Shown piece by piece: positions 1 to 6,705 of a stretch of DNA of 17,433 nucleotides. How positions within the stretch are numbered: the first letter of the stretch is position 1; every line of letters starts with the position of its first letter. This DNA is from JBDREF01 sp043820045 (GTDB lineage: Bacteria > Planctomycetota > Phycisphaerae > Sedimentisphaerales > Anaerobacaceae), in NCBI GenBank assembly GCA_043820045.1, contig JBDREF010000085.1, forward strand, positions 1 through 17,433, read 5' to 3'. A program made the position numbers and the translations under genes. The notes under the pieces are model-generated. The model saw only the letters and a list, made by a program, of their open reading frames with translations, had not been told where the DNA came from and ran no database searches.

Positions 1-1
1 C

Positions 2-133
2 GACGAGGGGCCGACTTTCGGCGGTTACGTCGGCGCCAGAATAAAGATCACCGAGGATCGCTTTTTCAATATTGAGTACCAGCAAACCGCAGACGCCGGG
101 GCCGTTGGCGCCGGCCTGATGTTCAGGTTTTAG
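2..133 (+). CDS. C-terminal end of an outer-membrane beta-barrel protein (partial)
   Basis: The window opens inside a reading frame that runs from base 2 to a TAG at 131-133. The 43 visible residues alternate polar and hydrophobic positions in short strands separated by glycines, and the chain ends in LMFRF. A terminal aromatic residue preceded by an amphipathic strand is the usual C-terminal signature of barrels inserted by the BAM machinery. The barrel gene at 3717-4388 ends in a similar way (LFYRF), so the two may be related, but too little of this one is present to say. The upstream part and the start are outside the window. It could instead be a surface lipoprotein with a C-terminal barrel. 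The reading frame is solid; the functional call is inferred from the terminus only. Confidence 0.6.
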   Translation, partial: DEGPTFGGYVGARIKITEDRFFNIEYQQTADAGAVGAGLMFRF

Positions 134-137
134 CCAC

Positions 138-158
138 GGGCGAAATCAGGCCCTTTTT
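138..158 (+). terminator. Weak candidate terminator after the partial barrel gene
   Basis: Five bases after the stop codon, GGGC (138-141) can pair with GCCC (150-153), followed at once by five T residues (154-158). The stem is only four pairs, so this is a weak intrinsic terminator at best. Confidence 0.3.
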
Positions 159-245
159 CCGCTGTTTTCACAACCATACCGGCCGTGTTCTGAAGCCGCG
201 TTCGCTGCTCCTGCAAAAGAATCTTCGAGTTTTCGGACTTTTCTC

Positions 246-275
246 TTGACACTCTGCCTGCGGATTGGATAAAAT
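246..275 (+). promoter_or_regulatory. Sigma70-like promoter for the beta-helix gene
   Basis: A perfect TTGACA (246-251) is followed after 18 bp by TAAAAT (270-275). The expected transcription start is near 282. An inverted repeat, CTATTC-GAG-GAATAG (281-295), begins at that point; it could be a 5'-end hairpin or an operator. The next gene downstream starts at 590, giving a leader of about 308 nt. Confidence 0.6.
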
Positions 276-589
276 ACGGCCTATTCGAGGAATAGTGGCG
301 AGGAAGCTGCCGCAGGATGCATAATCTTTCCCCCACAAGTAGCCGGTCGTCTGGAGGGCTGTCACCGGCACGGTCGTAGGAGCGTCTAATCGCGCCCGCG
401 TTCTAACGGCGTAACCGCAGAAGCGGTATGCGCCTGCAAAACAGACGACGCCGAGAAAGGAGGTGCACGCAGAACAATTCCGGGAGGATCAGGTGAGTAA
501 GGTCCGGCCAAGAGGACCAAGGGAAACACCTGTTGTCGCCGACGCTCTCTGACAGCAGGAAATGAAACAAACACATAGGAGAACAAGAA
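276..589 (+). other. Long structured leader upstream of the beta-helix gene
   Basis: This stretch between promoter and start codon has no convincing protein gene. It carries several possible RNA stems: CTATTC/GAATAG (281-295), CCGC-AGAA-GCGG near 415-426, and a nested pair with CAGGTG (490-495)/CACCTG (527-532) enclosing GGTCC (501-505)/GGACC (514-518). Two tiny frames overlap by GTGA: ATG at 428 (22 codons, ending at 496) and GTG at 493 (19 codons, ending at 552), the second preceded by GGGAGG at 482-487. No poly-T terminator precedes the gene. I recognise no known riboswitch class. It may be a cis-regulatory leader or a processed RNA. Confidence 0.4.
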
Positions 590-1525
590 ATGAAGCGTTT
601 ATTGATGATTTGTGTAGCAGCAGTATTTGTGATGGCGCTGGGCAACAATGTCCAGGCCGCAACCTGGAATGTCCCGGGCGATTTTGCAACGATTGGGGAT
701 GCGATGGTCGATCCGCAAGTGGAAGATGGGGATACCATTCTCGTTGGCGCCGGCAACCACTTCGGAGCGTATGTTACAAAAGGTGTGGAAATAAAGGGAG
801 AAAACGGTGCTGTGATCGACGATGGCCCGCTTCATCCTGCCGGCTTGACGATGGGATTCCGGCTCCTTGCCGGTAGTGACGGGGCGACAATAAGCCATCT
901 GAGCTTCACGGTCGATCTGGCCATCATGAACGGCGACGGGGTGGATTCGGTGACCGTTGAGAACTGCACCTTCACCAACGCCATTCAAGCCGTAAGCAAC
1001 TGGCGAGGAAGCGGATGGCTGATTAGTCACAACATCATTACCGACCTGCGGACGGCCTGCGGCGGTGGTATTGGGATCCTCATCGCCGATTTCAGTGGCG
1101 GCACAGTAATCGGTAATGTAGTTTCGCATAACAAGATATCAGGAACGCTCCACGTTGCTGAAGGTGACTGCGGAGGCTATGCCGGCTCTGGCATTGTGCT
1201 ATATGCCGACTTCCGCGGGACTCGAACTGGAGCGGAGGAGATATCCGGCAACAGCGTTGTTAAGAATAAAGTCAGTTTGGTGAGTGACACGCCCGCCGTC
1301 GTTGATGTCGTGGCTTTCGAACTCACAGATACGCGAGATGATAAGATCCTTGGGCCTGATACTATTTTTGGCAACACTATCGGATTCAATGATTTTCGAG
1401 GAACGGCAGAGCAAATTGCTCTCACGCCCGAGAACCTGGACACGGTGAATGACATATCCCGTAATCTTGGCGATAATCGAGGACATGGGTTACACCCATC
1501 TGTGTTCGGCGCGGGCGGGATTTGA
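590..1525 (+). CDS. Secreted right-handed parallel beta-helix protein
   Basis: The 311-residue product starts with a typical signal peptide (basic MKR, hydrophobic core to about residue 20, likely cleavage after QA near residue 23). The mature part begins ATWNVPGDFATIGDAM, the usual entry to pectate-lyase-like or NosD-like beta-helix domains. Coils follow with repeated short motifs such as VENCTF, ISHNIIT, VSHNKIS, ISGNSVVKNKV and GNTIGFNDF, in which asparagines and small hydrophobics recur about every 20-30 residues. Such proteins bind or cleave polysaccharides outside the cell, but I see no catalytic signature that fixes an activity. There is no PEP-CTERM or other sorting tail. An AGGAG ribosome site lies just upstream of 590. 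It is followed by a terminator and appears monocistronic, with its own promoter at 246-275. Confidence 0.8.
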   Translation: MKRLLMICVAAVFVMALGNNVQAATWNVPGDFATIGDAMVDPQVEDGDTILVGAGNHFGAYVTKGVEIKGENGAVIDDGPLHPAGLTMGFRLLAGSDGATISHLSFTVDLAIMNGDGVDSVTVENCTFTNAIQAVSNWRGSGWLISHNIITDLRTACGGGIGILIADFSGGTVIGNVVSHNKISGTLHVAEGDCGGYAGSGIVLYADFRGTRTGAEEISGNSVVKNKVSLVSDTPAVVDVVAFELTDTRDDKILGPDTIFGNTIGFNDFRGTAEQIALTPENLDTVNDISRNLGDNRGHGLHPSVFGAGGI

Positions 1526-1590
1526 TTTTGTTGATTTGTGCTCCTGCCGGCTTGGGCATCGGGGCATAAGTTGAGAGTCGATTACCTGAG

Positions 1591-1626
1591 TAGGGCTGTG
1601 ATCCTCCGCACTCACAGCCCTATTCT
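1591..1626 (+). terminator. Hairpin terminator after the beta-helix gene
   Basis: A perfect 11-bp stem, TAGGGCTGTGA (1591-1601) with TCACAGCCCTA (1612-1622), and a 10-nt loop lie 65 bases after the stop codon. The following tract is T-rich but interrupted (TTCTACATATTTT), so termination may be imperfect. Confidence 0.6.
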
Positions 1627-1853
1627 ACATATTTTACCATAATGGCGTGTCCTCAGTCTATTACGGTGACTACGTATTCTCACCGCAAAAATGGTTGAGG
1701 CGAGTTGGTTGCCCCAGCAGCCCAACTTATAGGTCGATTTGCTCCGCTGCGCACGGAAAGTTCCTTTTCATTAGACCTCCCTGTTGGCACTCCCTGTACA
1801 CTGACCTTGGAAGGAACAGATGGGGTGGGCGAGGATCGCAGCGTTTTTCCATA

Positions 1854-1882
1854 TTGACGGGTTTGTCCTGGTGAAGTACAGT
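1854..1882 (+). promoter_or_regulatory. Sigma70-like promoter for the first propeller gene
   Basis: TTGACG (1854-1859), a 17-bp spacer, then TACAGT (1877-1882). The expected start near 1889 lies downstream of the ATG at 1820, which argues for a start codon at 1982 or 1994. The rest of the 1526-1981 gap holds only the terminator at 1591-1626; I see no other gene in it. Confidence 0.5.
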
Positions 1883-1981
1883 GCAGCAGACGTTTTGTCG
1901 TACGGAGCAGTGGTGAGGGGGCTTGGTTCATGCGTATTGAGTTCGCCGCCGCGCCGGCTGGGTTTAATCCGAAGATTTGGG

Positions 1982-3298
1982 ATGGCAGAAACGATGAGCA
2001 GAAGAGTTTCGGCAGTTATAATGATTGTCAGTTTGTTTTTGGGCGTTCGCGTTCTGGCCGGCGACTGGGCCCATTGGCGCGGGCCGTATCTGAACGGCTC
2101 GGCCGACGAGAAGAATCTGCCGGCGACGTGGAGCAAGACTCAGAACGTCGTCTGGGTTGCTTCTCTTCCGGGCCACAGTTCCGCCACGCCCGTTATTGCC
2201 GGTGGCAAAGTCTTTCTAAGCTCCACCGACAGAGAAAGCGATAACCTCTTTGCTCTGTGCCTCGACGCGCGGACCGGCAAGGAACTGTGGCGCAGGAAGC
2301 TCGGAGCCTCCGGCCGAGAAGTGCCTCGCAACAATCTGGCGACGCCTTCGCCCGTGACCGATGGCAGGTGCGTGTACTTCATGTACGGCTCGGGCGACCT
2401 GGCCGGGCTGGACGGCGAAGGAAACGTACTCTGGTCGCGCAACATCGAGGCCGAGTATGGGAACATCTCGGTAAAGTACGGCTACAGTTCGAGCCCTCTG
2501 CTCCACGGCGGCAAGCTTTATGTTCTTGTCCAGCGGTGCCACACGGCCTATCGCTCCCCAAAGAGCACAGCGCTCGATGCGTTCATACTGGCGGTGGACC
2601 CAAAAACAGGCACGAATATCTTCAAACAGCCTCGTCAGAGCGACGCCCAGGATGAGTCGCTCGATTCCTACAGCTCGCCGCTGCTCTTTCAGCATGACGG
2701 ACGTGAGGAGCTTGTCGTCATAGGCGCCGACTATGTCACGGCCAATGACCCTAAAACCGGCAAGGAAGTCTGGCGATATGAGTACGTCCCGGAGAAGATC
2801 ACGAGGGGAAGAAACATCAGTTCGCCGGGCATCGGGGAGGGACTTCTATTCGGCGCCCGGCCCAGGGGTGGAACCGGCCTTTTTGCACTCAGAGGCGGCG
2901 GAGAAGGGACTCTGGCCGAGGAGCACGTTGCCTGGACCTTCGACGGCCCAACGCCGGATGTCTGCACGCCTCTTTACTACAAAGGCAACGTTTATATACT
3001 CGACGGCAAGAGTAGCGGGGTGCTTACTTGCCTCGATGCGAGTACGGGCCGGCAGAAATGGCAGGGCAAGCTCAGTAGCAGCAGCGCCCCGTGGCGGGCG
3101 TCTGTCACTGCCGCCGACGACAAGCTCTACTGTATCAGCGAAGCGGGCGAAGCCGTCGTTCTCGCCGCTGATGACGGCGAGTTCAAGCTCCTCTCGCGAA
3201 TCGATATGGAAGACAAACCCATTCAGGCCTCAATTGCGATTGCCGATGGCCGGCTCTTCATCCGCACCGCCAACCAACTGTTCTGCATTGGCAATTAG
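1982..3298 (+). CDS. Secreted PQQ-like (BamB-type) beta-propeller protein
   Basis: The product is about 438 residues from ATG 1982. An ATG at 1994 gives an even cleaner signal peptide, MSRRVSAVIMIVSLFLGVRVLA. The frame stays open to an ATG at 1820 with a fair GGAAGG site, but that extension is not protein-like and contains the promoter. After cleavage comes DWAHWRGPYLNGS, a common entry motif of planctomycete PQQ-like propellers. Blades follow with the recurring pattern of a hydrophobic strand, then D-x-x-TGKELWRRKL, DPKTGTNIF, DPKTGKEVWRYE, DASTGRQKW. This is the PQQ_2/BamB-like repeat family. Such proteins fold as 7-8 blade propellers and may act as envelope scaffolds; a catalytic PQQ dehydrogenase role is not shown. 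The substrate is unknown. A second, distant relative lies at 9809-11392. Confidence 0.82.
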   Translation: MAETMSRRVSAVIMIVSLFLGVRVLAGDWAHWRGPYLNGSADEKNLPATWSKTQNVVWVASLPGHSSATPVIAGGKVFLSSTDRESDNLFALCLDARTGKELWRRKLGASGREVPRNNLATPSPVTDGRCVYFMYGSGDLAGLDGEGNVLWSRNIEAEYGNISVKYGYSSSPLLHGGKLYVLVQRCHTAYRSPKSTALDAFILAVDPKTGTNIFKQPRQSDAQDESLDSYSSPLLFQHDGREELVVIGADYVTANDPKTGKEVWRYEYVPEKITRGRNISSPGIGEGLLFGARPRGGTGLFALRGGGEGTLAEEHVAWTFDGPTPDVCTPLYYKGNVYILDGKSSGVLTCLDASTGRQKWQGKLSSSSAPWRASVTAADDKLYCISEAGEAVVLAADDGEFKLLSRIDMEDKPIQASIAIADGRLFIRTANQLFCIGN

Positions 3299-3362
3299 AG
3301 CCGTTCTAAGTGCGAGTTTGTGAAGGTCCGGCAGGGGGTGGTGACATCTTCGCCGATTTAGC

Positions 3363-3391
3363 GGAAAAATTCCTATTTCCCGGAAATTTCC
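3363..3391. promoter_or_regulatory. Cluster of GGAA/TTCC dyads abutting a promoter
   Basis: Three inverted repeats run together: GGAAAAATTCC (3363-3373), ATTTCC-C-GGAAAT (3375-3387) and, overlapping it, GGAAATTTCC (3382-3391). The last ends one base before the -35 box at 3393. The spacing and position look like an operator or activator site, but the sequence is AT-rich and I know of no matched regulator. Confidence 0.4.
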
Positions 3392-3392
3392 T

Positions 3393-3421
3393 TTGACATC
3401 TTTCGGACAATCAGGTAAAAT
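3393..3421 (+). promoter_or_regulatory. Strong sigma70-like promoter for a candidate ncRNA
   Basis: A perfect TTGACA (3393-3398), an optimal 17-bp spacer and TAAAAT (3416-3421). It points into a region with no protein gene on the + strand; the next gene (3717-4388) is on the other strand. Confidence 0.65.
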
Positions 3422-3427
3422 TCAGTT

Positions 3428-3680
3428 AGCATCGGATGCATGGCGGATCTTTGCGAAAGGTTTTTCCCACGAATTTGTGGTGGTTTCCTCACAGGTTATC
3501 GGTTGTATGAGGCATGGGAAGCCGCCGGATGGATGATGCGATAAGATTGTGAATGCGAAGAACCTGGACACCGAATTTGGGTGCCAGTTTATGAATTCGG
3601 GCTGTCGGCACGGAAGCTTGCAACCCTCGTGAGCCCCTGCTCTGTTTCACTCCTCCTTCAAGCAGGGGCTTTCTTTTTGT
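3428..3680 (+). ncRNA. Candidate non-coding RNA of about 250 nt, class unknown
   Basis: The unit is bounded by the promoter at 3393-3421 and the intrinsic terminator at 3632-3680. The longest plausible + frame inside it is about 34 codons (ATG 3440) without a ribosome site. Possible stems: CTTT-GCG-AAAG near 3450-3460; TTCCCA near 3464 with TGGGAA near 3515, enclosing CCTCA/TGAGG; and CTGG-CACC with GGTG-CCAG (one bulged A) near 3564-3586. GGGCT near 3599-3603 could pair with AGCCC at 3632-3636, competing with the terminator stem. I checked by eye for conserved cores of tmRNA, RNase P, small SRP RNA and common riboswitches and found none. With no + gene downstream, a stand-alone RNA fits better than a riboswitch. 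Confidence 0.45.
3632..3680 (+). terminator. Intrinsic terminator of the candidate ncRNA
   Basis: A perfect 10-bp stem, AGCCCCTGCT (3632-3641) with AGCAGGGGCT (3661-3670), a 19-nt loop, then TTCTTTTTG. The T-run is on the + side only, so it does not serve the convergent barrel gene. Confidence 0.75.
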
Positions 3681-3716
3681 CCGCTCTTGTCGCCGTTTGC
3701 TCTATTTTCGGGTTTT

Positions 3717-4388
3717 TCAGAATCTATAAAAGAGTCCGACTGAAATAACCGGATAGAACCTGAACGGCTCCAGGTCGTCCTCTATGTCCTTCCTTTCCTT
3801 AGCCAGGTTTGCCTGGAATGCTGCATTGGATGCAAGCGTACCGTTTGCTGACAGTTCGACGTCGGGGGAATTCGTAAAAGCCACACCGAAATCGCAGTAG
3901 AATCCCCATCTTCGGCCGGGGTCCATCGCGTCGCCCCAGCCGATGCCCACGTAAGGCGCCAGATCGTCAACTTCGATATCGCCGGACAATGTGCCTATTT
4001 CAGCGGCAGTATATGTTACACCGCCAATCTCCTCCGAAACGGTCGGTGTGGCGTCGAGGCTGATTTCGTGGTCCATCGCTATAAGGCCGCCCGTTACACG
4101 AAAACCGCTGTTGAACAGATACCAGTCCACCAGTGCCGAGAAAGAAGAAAAATCCAATCCGGCATCGTATTCAATGTCTTCGAATTCATCGTCAAAATTC
4201 AGGTCGAGCATATTTATACCCACCCGGGCGTTGACGTTCGAACTAATCCCCGTGGTAAGTTCTCCGCCAAATCCCAACGTGCTTGCCTTACCTGCGATGG
4301 CCAACCCTCCTGAATCCGCACACCCCGACCCACAGCAAAGCAATACTGACAAGACCAACAATAATATCGCACTCAGTTTCTTTTCCAT
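3717..4388 (-). CDS. Outer-membrane beta-barrel protein
   Basis: The 223-residue product has an N-terminal export signal (MEKK, then a hydrophobic stretch to about residue 20) ending in CCGSGCADS. The cysteines there could also make a lipoprotein site. The rest is glycine-rich with alternating strands: LGFGGELTTGISSNVNARVGINML, FSALVDWYLF, FRVTGGLIAMD, APYVGIGWGDA and a final strand ending LFYRF. The PYxGIGWG segment and the terminal phenylalanine are typical of small 8-stranded barrels such as the OmpW- or CarO-like groups. Which ligand it passes, if any, is unknown. The start is supported by a GAGGAAAGG ribosome site a few bases upstream. It is transcribed toward the candidate ncRNA unit and appears monocistronic. 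Confidence 0.72.
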   Translation of the reverse strand: MEKKLSAILLLVLSVLLCCGSGCADSGGLAIAGKASTLGFGGELTTGISSNVNARVGINMLDLNFDDEFEDIEYDAGLDFSSFSALVDWYLFNSGFRVTGGLIAMDHEISLDATPTVSEEIGGVTYTAAEIGTLSGDIEVDDLAPYVGIGWGDAMDPGRRWGFYCDFGVAFTNSPDVELSANGTLASNAAFQANLAKERKDIEDDLEPFRFYPVISVGLFYRF

Positions 4389-4427
4389 GGCATTTCCTTT
4401 CCTCTTTTACTGTTTGGGTTGTTCTCG

Positions 4428-4446
4428 AATGCCTTTGAGAGGCATT
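4428..4446 (-). other. Inverted repeat in the barrel gene leader
   Basis: AATGCCT (4428-4434) and AGGCATT (4440-4446) form a perfect 7-bp stem with a 5-nt loop, about 40 bases upstream of the barrel start codon. It could be an RNA hairpin or an operator; no T-run follows. Confidence 0.35.
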
Positions 4447-4569
4447 GATGGTAAACTGGGAAAGATGGGAGTGAGCGGCAATCCATTCCCATCGCATATC
4501 ATTGCTGACCTGTCCATGCGTCCTGTTGATCTCATCTTATCGCTGCCGAAAAAGCGCTATTGACCAATC

Positions 4570-4597
4570 AGTATATAATGCGAAACCTATGTCACAA
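4570..4597 (-). promoter_or_regulatory. Candidate promoter of the barrel gene
   Basis: Read on the minus strand: TTGTGA (4597-4592), a 16-bp spacer, TATACT (4575-4570). The leader to 4388 would be about 175 nt. Apart from this, the inverted repeat at 4428-4446 and the + promoters at 4695-4811, I see nothing in the 4389-4912 gap. Confidence 0.42.
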
Positions 4598-4694
4598 TCT
4601 TTTTCTCTCCAATCAAGCCAAAAAGTTCTATGTTCAAATACGGGCATCCTCATGTCCGTTGCTCCGGCAAGATATTTGGTGGCCGTCATTGTTG

Positions 4695-4811
4695 TTGACA
4701 CGTGGATGCCATTAGATAGGATATCCAGAAGGTTCTGTCCGAAATTCGGTGGCGGTGAGTTAACTGTGTCTAGGTAAATCTGTTGAAAACCTGGAAAGCC
4801 GTTGATATTGT
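4695..4811 (+). promoter_or_regulatory. Two candidate promoters for the lipoprotein pair
   Basis: The distal site is TTGACA (4695-4700), 16 bp, TAGGAT (4717-4722). The proximal site is TTGAAA (4783-4788), 17 bp, TATTGT (4806-4811). Either or both could drive the gene at 4913 and, by read-through, the one at 5521, for which I see no separate promoter. Confidence 0.42.
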
Positions 4812-4912
4812 ATCGAATCGAAAGTAGTATAAACGCTTTGGCGGAGGCGGTAAGCGTGGGAATATCGCGTTAACATGATTGCTGCGGAAAAAACAGGTTA
4901 GGAGCATTGAAA

Positions 4913-5338
4913 ATGAACAGATTATTATGGCTTGTTGGGTTATTGGCGATAGGTGTTTGTGCGGGGTGCGAGTCCGACATCGTCTGCACGAAGCAATTGA
5001 AGATGCTTGAGCACAAGTGTGTGCATATTGCACCGATCGAAAGCGAGGATCCGCACGTAGGACAGGTTGTTAGAGATGTAATTGAAAAAGAGTTCATAAG
5101 GCGAAAAGTTGACTTGTGCGATCCCAACACGGCGAACGTTTTCATCACCGGAACCACCTTCCTGACAGTGAGGTCGGCATCGCGTCAGAGTCAGCAGGCT
5201 ATCGAGAGCGTCTCTCTGGTTGGGAAAGACAGGGATGGTGAAATACTGCTGTCGGCTTCGTACGATAACAAGTCGCTGTACACCGCCAGCAAACTCGCCC
5301 ATGAATTCGGCCAGGCTCTGGCCGGTAAGCTGAAGTAG
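4913..5338 (+). CDS. Small lipoprotein with a CsgG/LpoB-like domain pattern
   Basis: The start is ATG 4913: the TAGGAG site (4899-4904) is 8 bases upstream, whereas the in-frame TTG at 4907 is too close to it. The 141-residue product has a signal sequence ending CAGC, so Cys19 would be lipidated, giving an envelope lipoprotein. The body, with CVHIAPIESEDPHVGQVV, a helix to IEKEFIRRKVDLCDPNTANV, then FITGTTFLTV and a later strand SVSLVGKDRDGEILLSASY, follows the alpha/beta order of CsgG, LpoB and GNA1162-like lipoproteins (strand, helix, 'degenerate' strand, then paired strands). This is pattern resemblance, not a recognised family. A second lipoprotein of similar design follows 182 bases later, suggesting an operon and perhaps a complex. 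Confidence 0.62.
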   Translation: MNRLLWLVGLLAIGVCAGCESDIVCTKQLKMLEHKCVHIAPIESEDPHVGQVVRDVIEKEFIRRKVDLCDPNTANVFITGTTFLTVRSASRQSQQAIESVSLVGKDRDGEILLSASYDNKSLYTASKLAHEFGQALAGKLK

Positions 5339-5520
5339 GGATTTCTGTCCCGGCTCTGTGCAGCGAGGCCCCTTGTAGCGACCGCGGATAAGAACCCGGG
5401 ATGCCGCCGGGGGGGCAGTGTCAAGGGGTATGGATTTGCAGCGTTGAACGATGCCGGCGCCGTCCGGTCGCAATGCGATCGTGAATAATGCTGTCCTTAT
5501 CTGAATCAGGGAGGTGTCCA

Positions 5521-6012
5521 ATGAAAGTCATTTGTTCCGTGCTTGCAGCAGCGATCATGACATGCGTCATTGCCGGATGTGGTTCAAGTATCTCCGCCAA
5601 GGCCAGTATGGACAGACAGCGGACGTACGGCCGGCTCGCAATCATCTGCGCGCCGAAACCGGATGCCAATCCGGTTTATGCGCCGATGATACTAAAAGAA
5701 GCTCAGAGCATGATTTCGCATCTGAAGTTCCTCGAAAAGGTAGAATGCCTTTCCGACGTATCCGTTGATACCGCGTTGACCCCGCCGGTGGTGGACCTCA
5801 ACGACGTGAACGGCTACGATGCGGTGGTTTGCCTGGTATATTCTTACGATTCAGGCCGCGTGTATCTTGACTTTCATATGACAGATACCGCGACGGGCGC
5901 AGAAATCTGGCATCATCAATTCGAAACGCCGGATCCCGAGAGCAAGAGGAGATTGCGTGCCGACGGGCTTTCGGCGCCGGCCGTTATCAAAACGCGATTC
6001 TACGGTTTGTAG
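5521..6012 (+). CDS. Second small lipoprotein of similar design
   Basis: The start is ATG 5521, with a strong GGGAGGTG site at 5509-5516; the frame extends upstream to 5488 but that part has no such site. The 163-residue product has a signal sequence with lipobox IAGC (Cys20). The body contains RLAIICAPKPDANP, a helix with PMILKEAQSMISHLKFL, then GYDAVVCLVYSYDSGRVYL, followed by FHMTDTATGAEIWHHQFET. The last two elements, a 'YDAVV' strand and a 'D-x-x-TG-x-x-IW' hairpin, are common in CsgG/LpoB/TolB-N-like envelope lipoproteins. Its function is unknown. It is probably co-transcribed with the gene at 4913 and converges on the coiled-coil lipoprotein gene 60 bases beyond. Confidence 0.62.
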   Translation: MKVICSVLAAAIMTCVIAGCGSSISAKASMDRQRTYGRLAIICAPKPDANPVYAPMILKEAQSMISHLKFLEKVECLSDVSVDTALTPPVVDLNDVNGYDAVVCLVYSYDSGRVYLDFHMTDTATGAEIWHHQFETPDPESKRRLRADGLSAPAVIKTRFYGL

Positions 6013-6072
6013 CCCGGCAGCTTGCAACGGCTCCAATACTCGCATTTGACTGAAAGCTATGCAGTCTTATTT

Positions 6073-6618
6073 TTACTGTCCTTCGCGGCCTGCTGCTTTG
6101 AGCGTTTCAATTTCCGCTTTCTGAAGTTCTATGGTGGCTTGAAGTTCGCGGATTTGACCCTCTAATTCGGCGATTTGCGCCGAATGCGAAGTTTCCCGGT
6201 CTTTGCCCGCCGTCTTTAGATCTTCGATCTCGACCTTCTGTTCGTCTATGGTAGTCTGAAGCTGTGTGATCCGCCCTTCCAGCTCGGTAGTCCGGGCCGA
6301 ATGCAGGGCTTTCTGTTCAGCACTTTCTTTTCGCAGGCGCTCTGCCTCTGCCTGCTGTGAATCTACAGTGGCTTCAAGCTGACTGATTTGACCTTTCAGT
6401 TCGGTGGTCTGGGCCTGATGTGAGGCTTCCTGCTGCGTATGTTCCGTTCTCAGCTTTTCAATTTCCGTTTTCTGCGATTCTATAGTAGCTTCAAGTTGAC
6501 GGATTTGGGTCTTCAGCTTGTTCGTTTCTACGAGCTGCAAGACTCCGTCTGAATCCTGCTTACCCGAGTCACAGCCGGCGAAAATCAACATGCTGCATAA
6601 GATAATTATTTTCCTCAT
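6073..6618 (-). CDS. Coiled-coil lipoprotein built from 39-residue repeats
   Basis: The 181-residue product starts with a lipoprotein signal, lipobox FAGC (Cys16), then a short linker. From residue 38 to the end it is entirely a long helix rich in E, Q, K, L and A, made of three full 39-residue repeats (38-76, 77-115, 116-154) and a 27-residue partial one (155-181). Each repeat opens like QIRQLEATIESQ and closes like ELEG. Thirty-nine residues equals four heptads plus one hendecad, which favours a weakly twisted coiled coil. It would project from a membrane anchor into the periplasm as a spacer or cell-wall tether; that role is inferred. A TGGAGA ribosome site precedes the start. It lies 87 bases downstream of hisF on the same strand and may be read from its promoter; a 6-bp GC hairpin (6677-6698) lies in the gap. 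Confidence 0.75.
   Translation of the reverse strand: MRKIIILCSMLIFAGCDSGKQDSDGVLQLVETNKLKTQIRQLEATIESQKTEIEKLRTEHTQQEASHQAQTTELKGQISQLEATVDSQQAEAERLRKESAEQKALHSARTTELEGRITQLQTTIDEQKVEIEDLKTAGKDRETSHSAQIAELEGQIRELQATIELQKAEIETLKAAGREGQ
6076..6507 (-). repeat. 117-bp tandem coding repeats, about 3.7 copies
   Basis: Read 5'->3' on the minus strand: 6507-6391, 6390-6274, 6273-6157 and the partial 6156-6076. All are in phase with the reading frame and encode the 39-residue coiled-coil unit. The copies have diverged in sequence but kept their length exactly. Confidence 0.8.
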
Positions 6619-6705
6619 TTTTTCGTCTCCACATTTCTCGTTGTCTATTTTCTCCCGGGTTTCTGCAAGTCTCTATCTGCCCCCCGGAATGAGGGCAGGT
6701 GCGGA

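Noticed and set aside
130..371. Minus-strand short frames near the left end
   Set aside because: No ribosome site, not protein-like, and they overlap the promoter at 246-275.
1820..1981. N-terminal extension of the first propeller gene from ATG 1820, with a fair GGAAGG site
   Set aside because: The extension contains the promoter-like boxes at 1854-1882, is not protein-like, and would bury a clear signal peptide.
2216..2695. Minus-strand frame of 159 codons inside the first propeller gene
   Set aside because: Shadow frame in GC-rich coding DNA; the + frame has clear propeller repeats.
3440..3544. 34-codon + frame (MADLCERFFPRI...) inside the candidate ncRNA
   Set aside because: No ribosome site before the ATG, and it ends well before the terminator; kept only as a possibility.
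4940..5521. Minus-strand 193-codon frame opposite the first lipoprotein
   Set aside because: The + strand has a lipobox and ribosome site; the minus frame shows neither a signal nor motifs.
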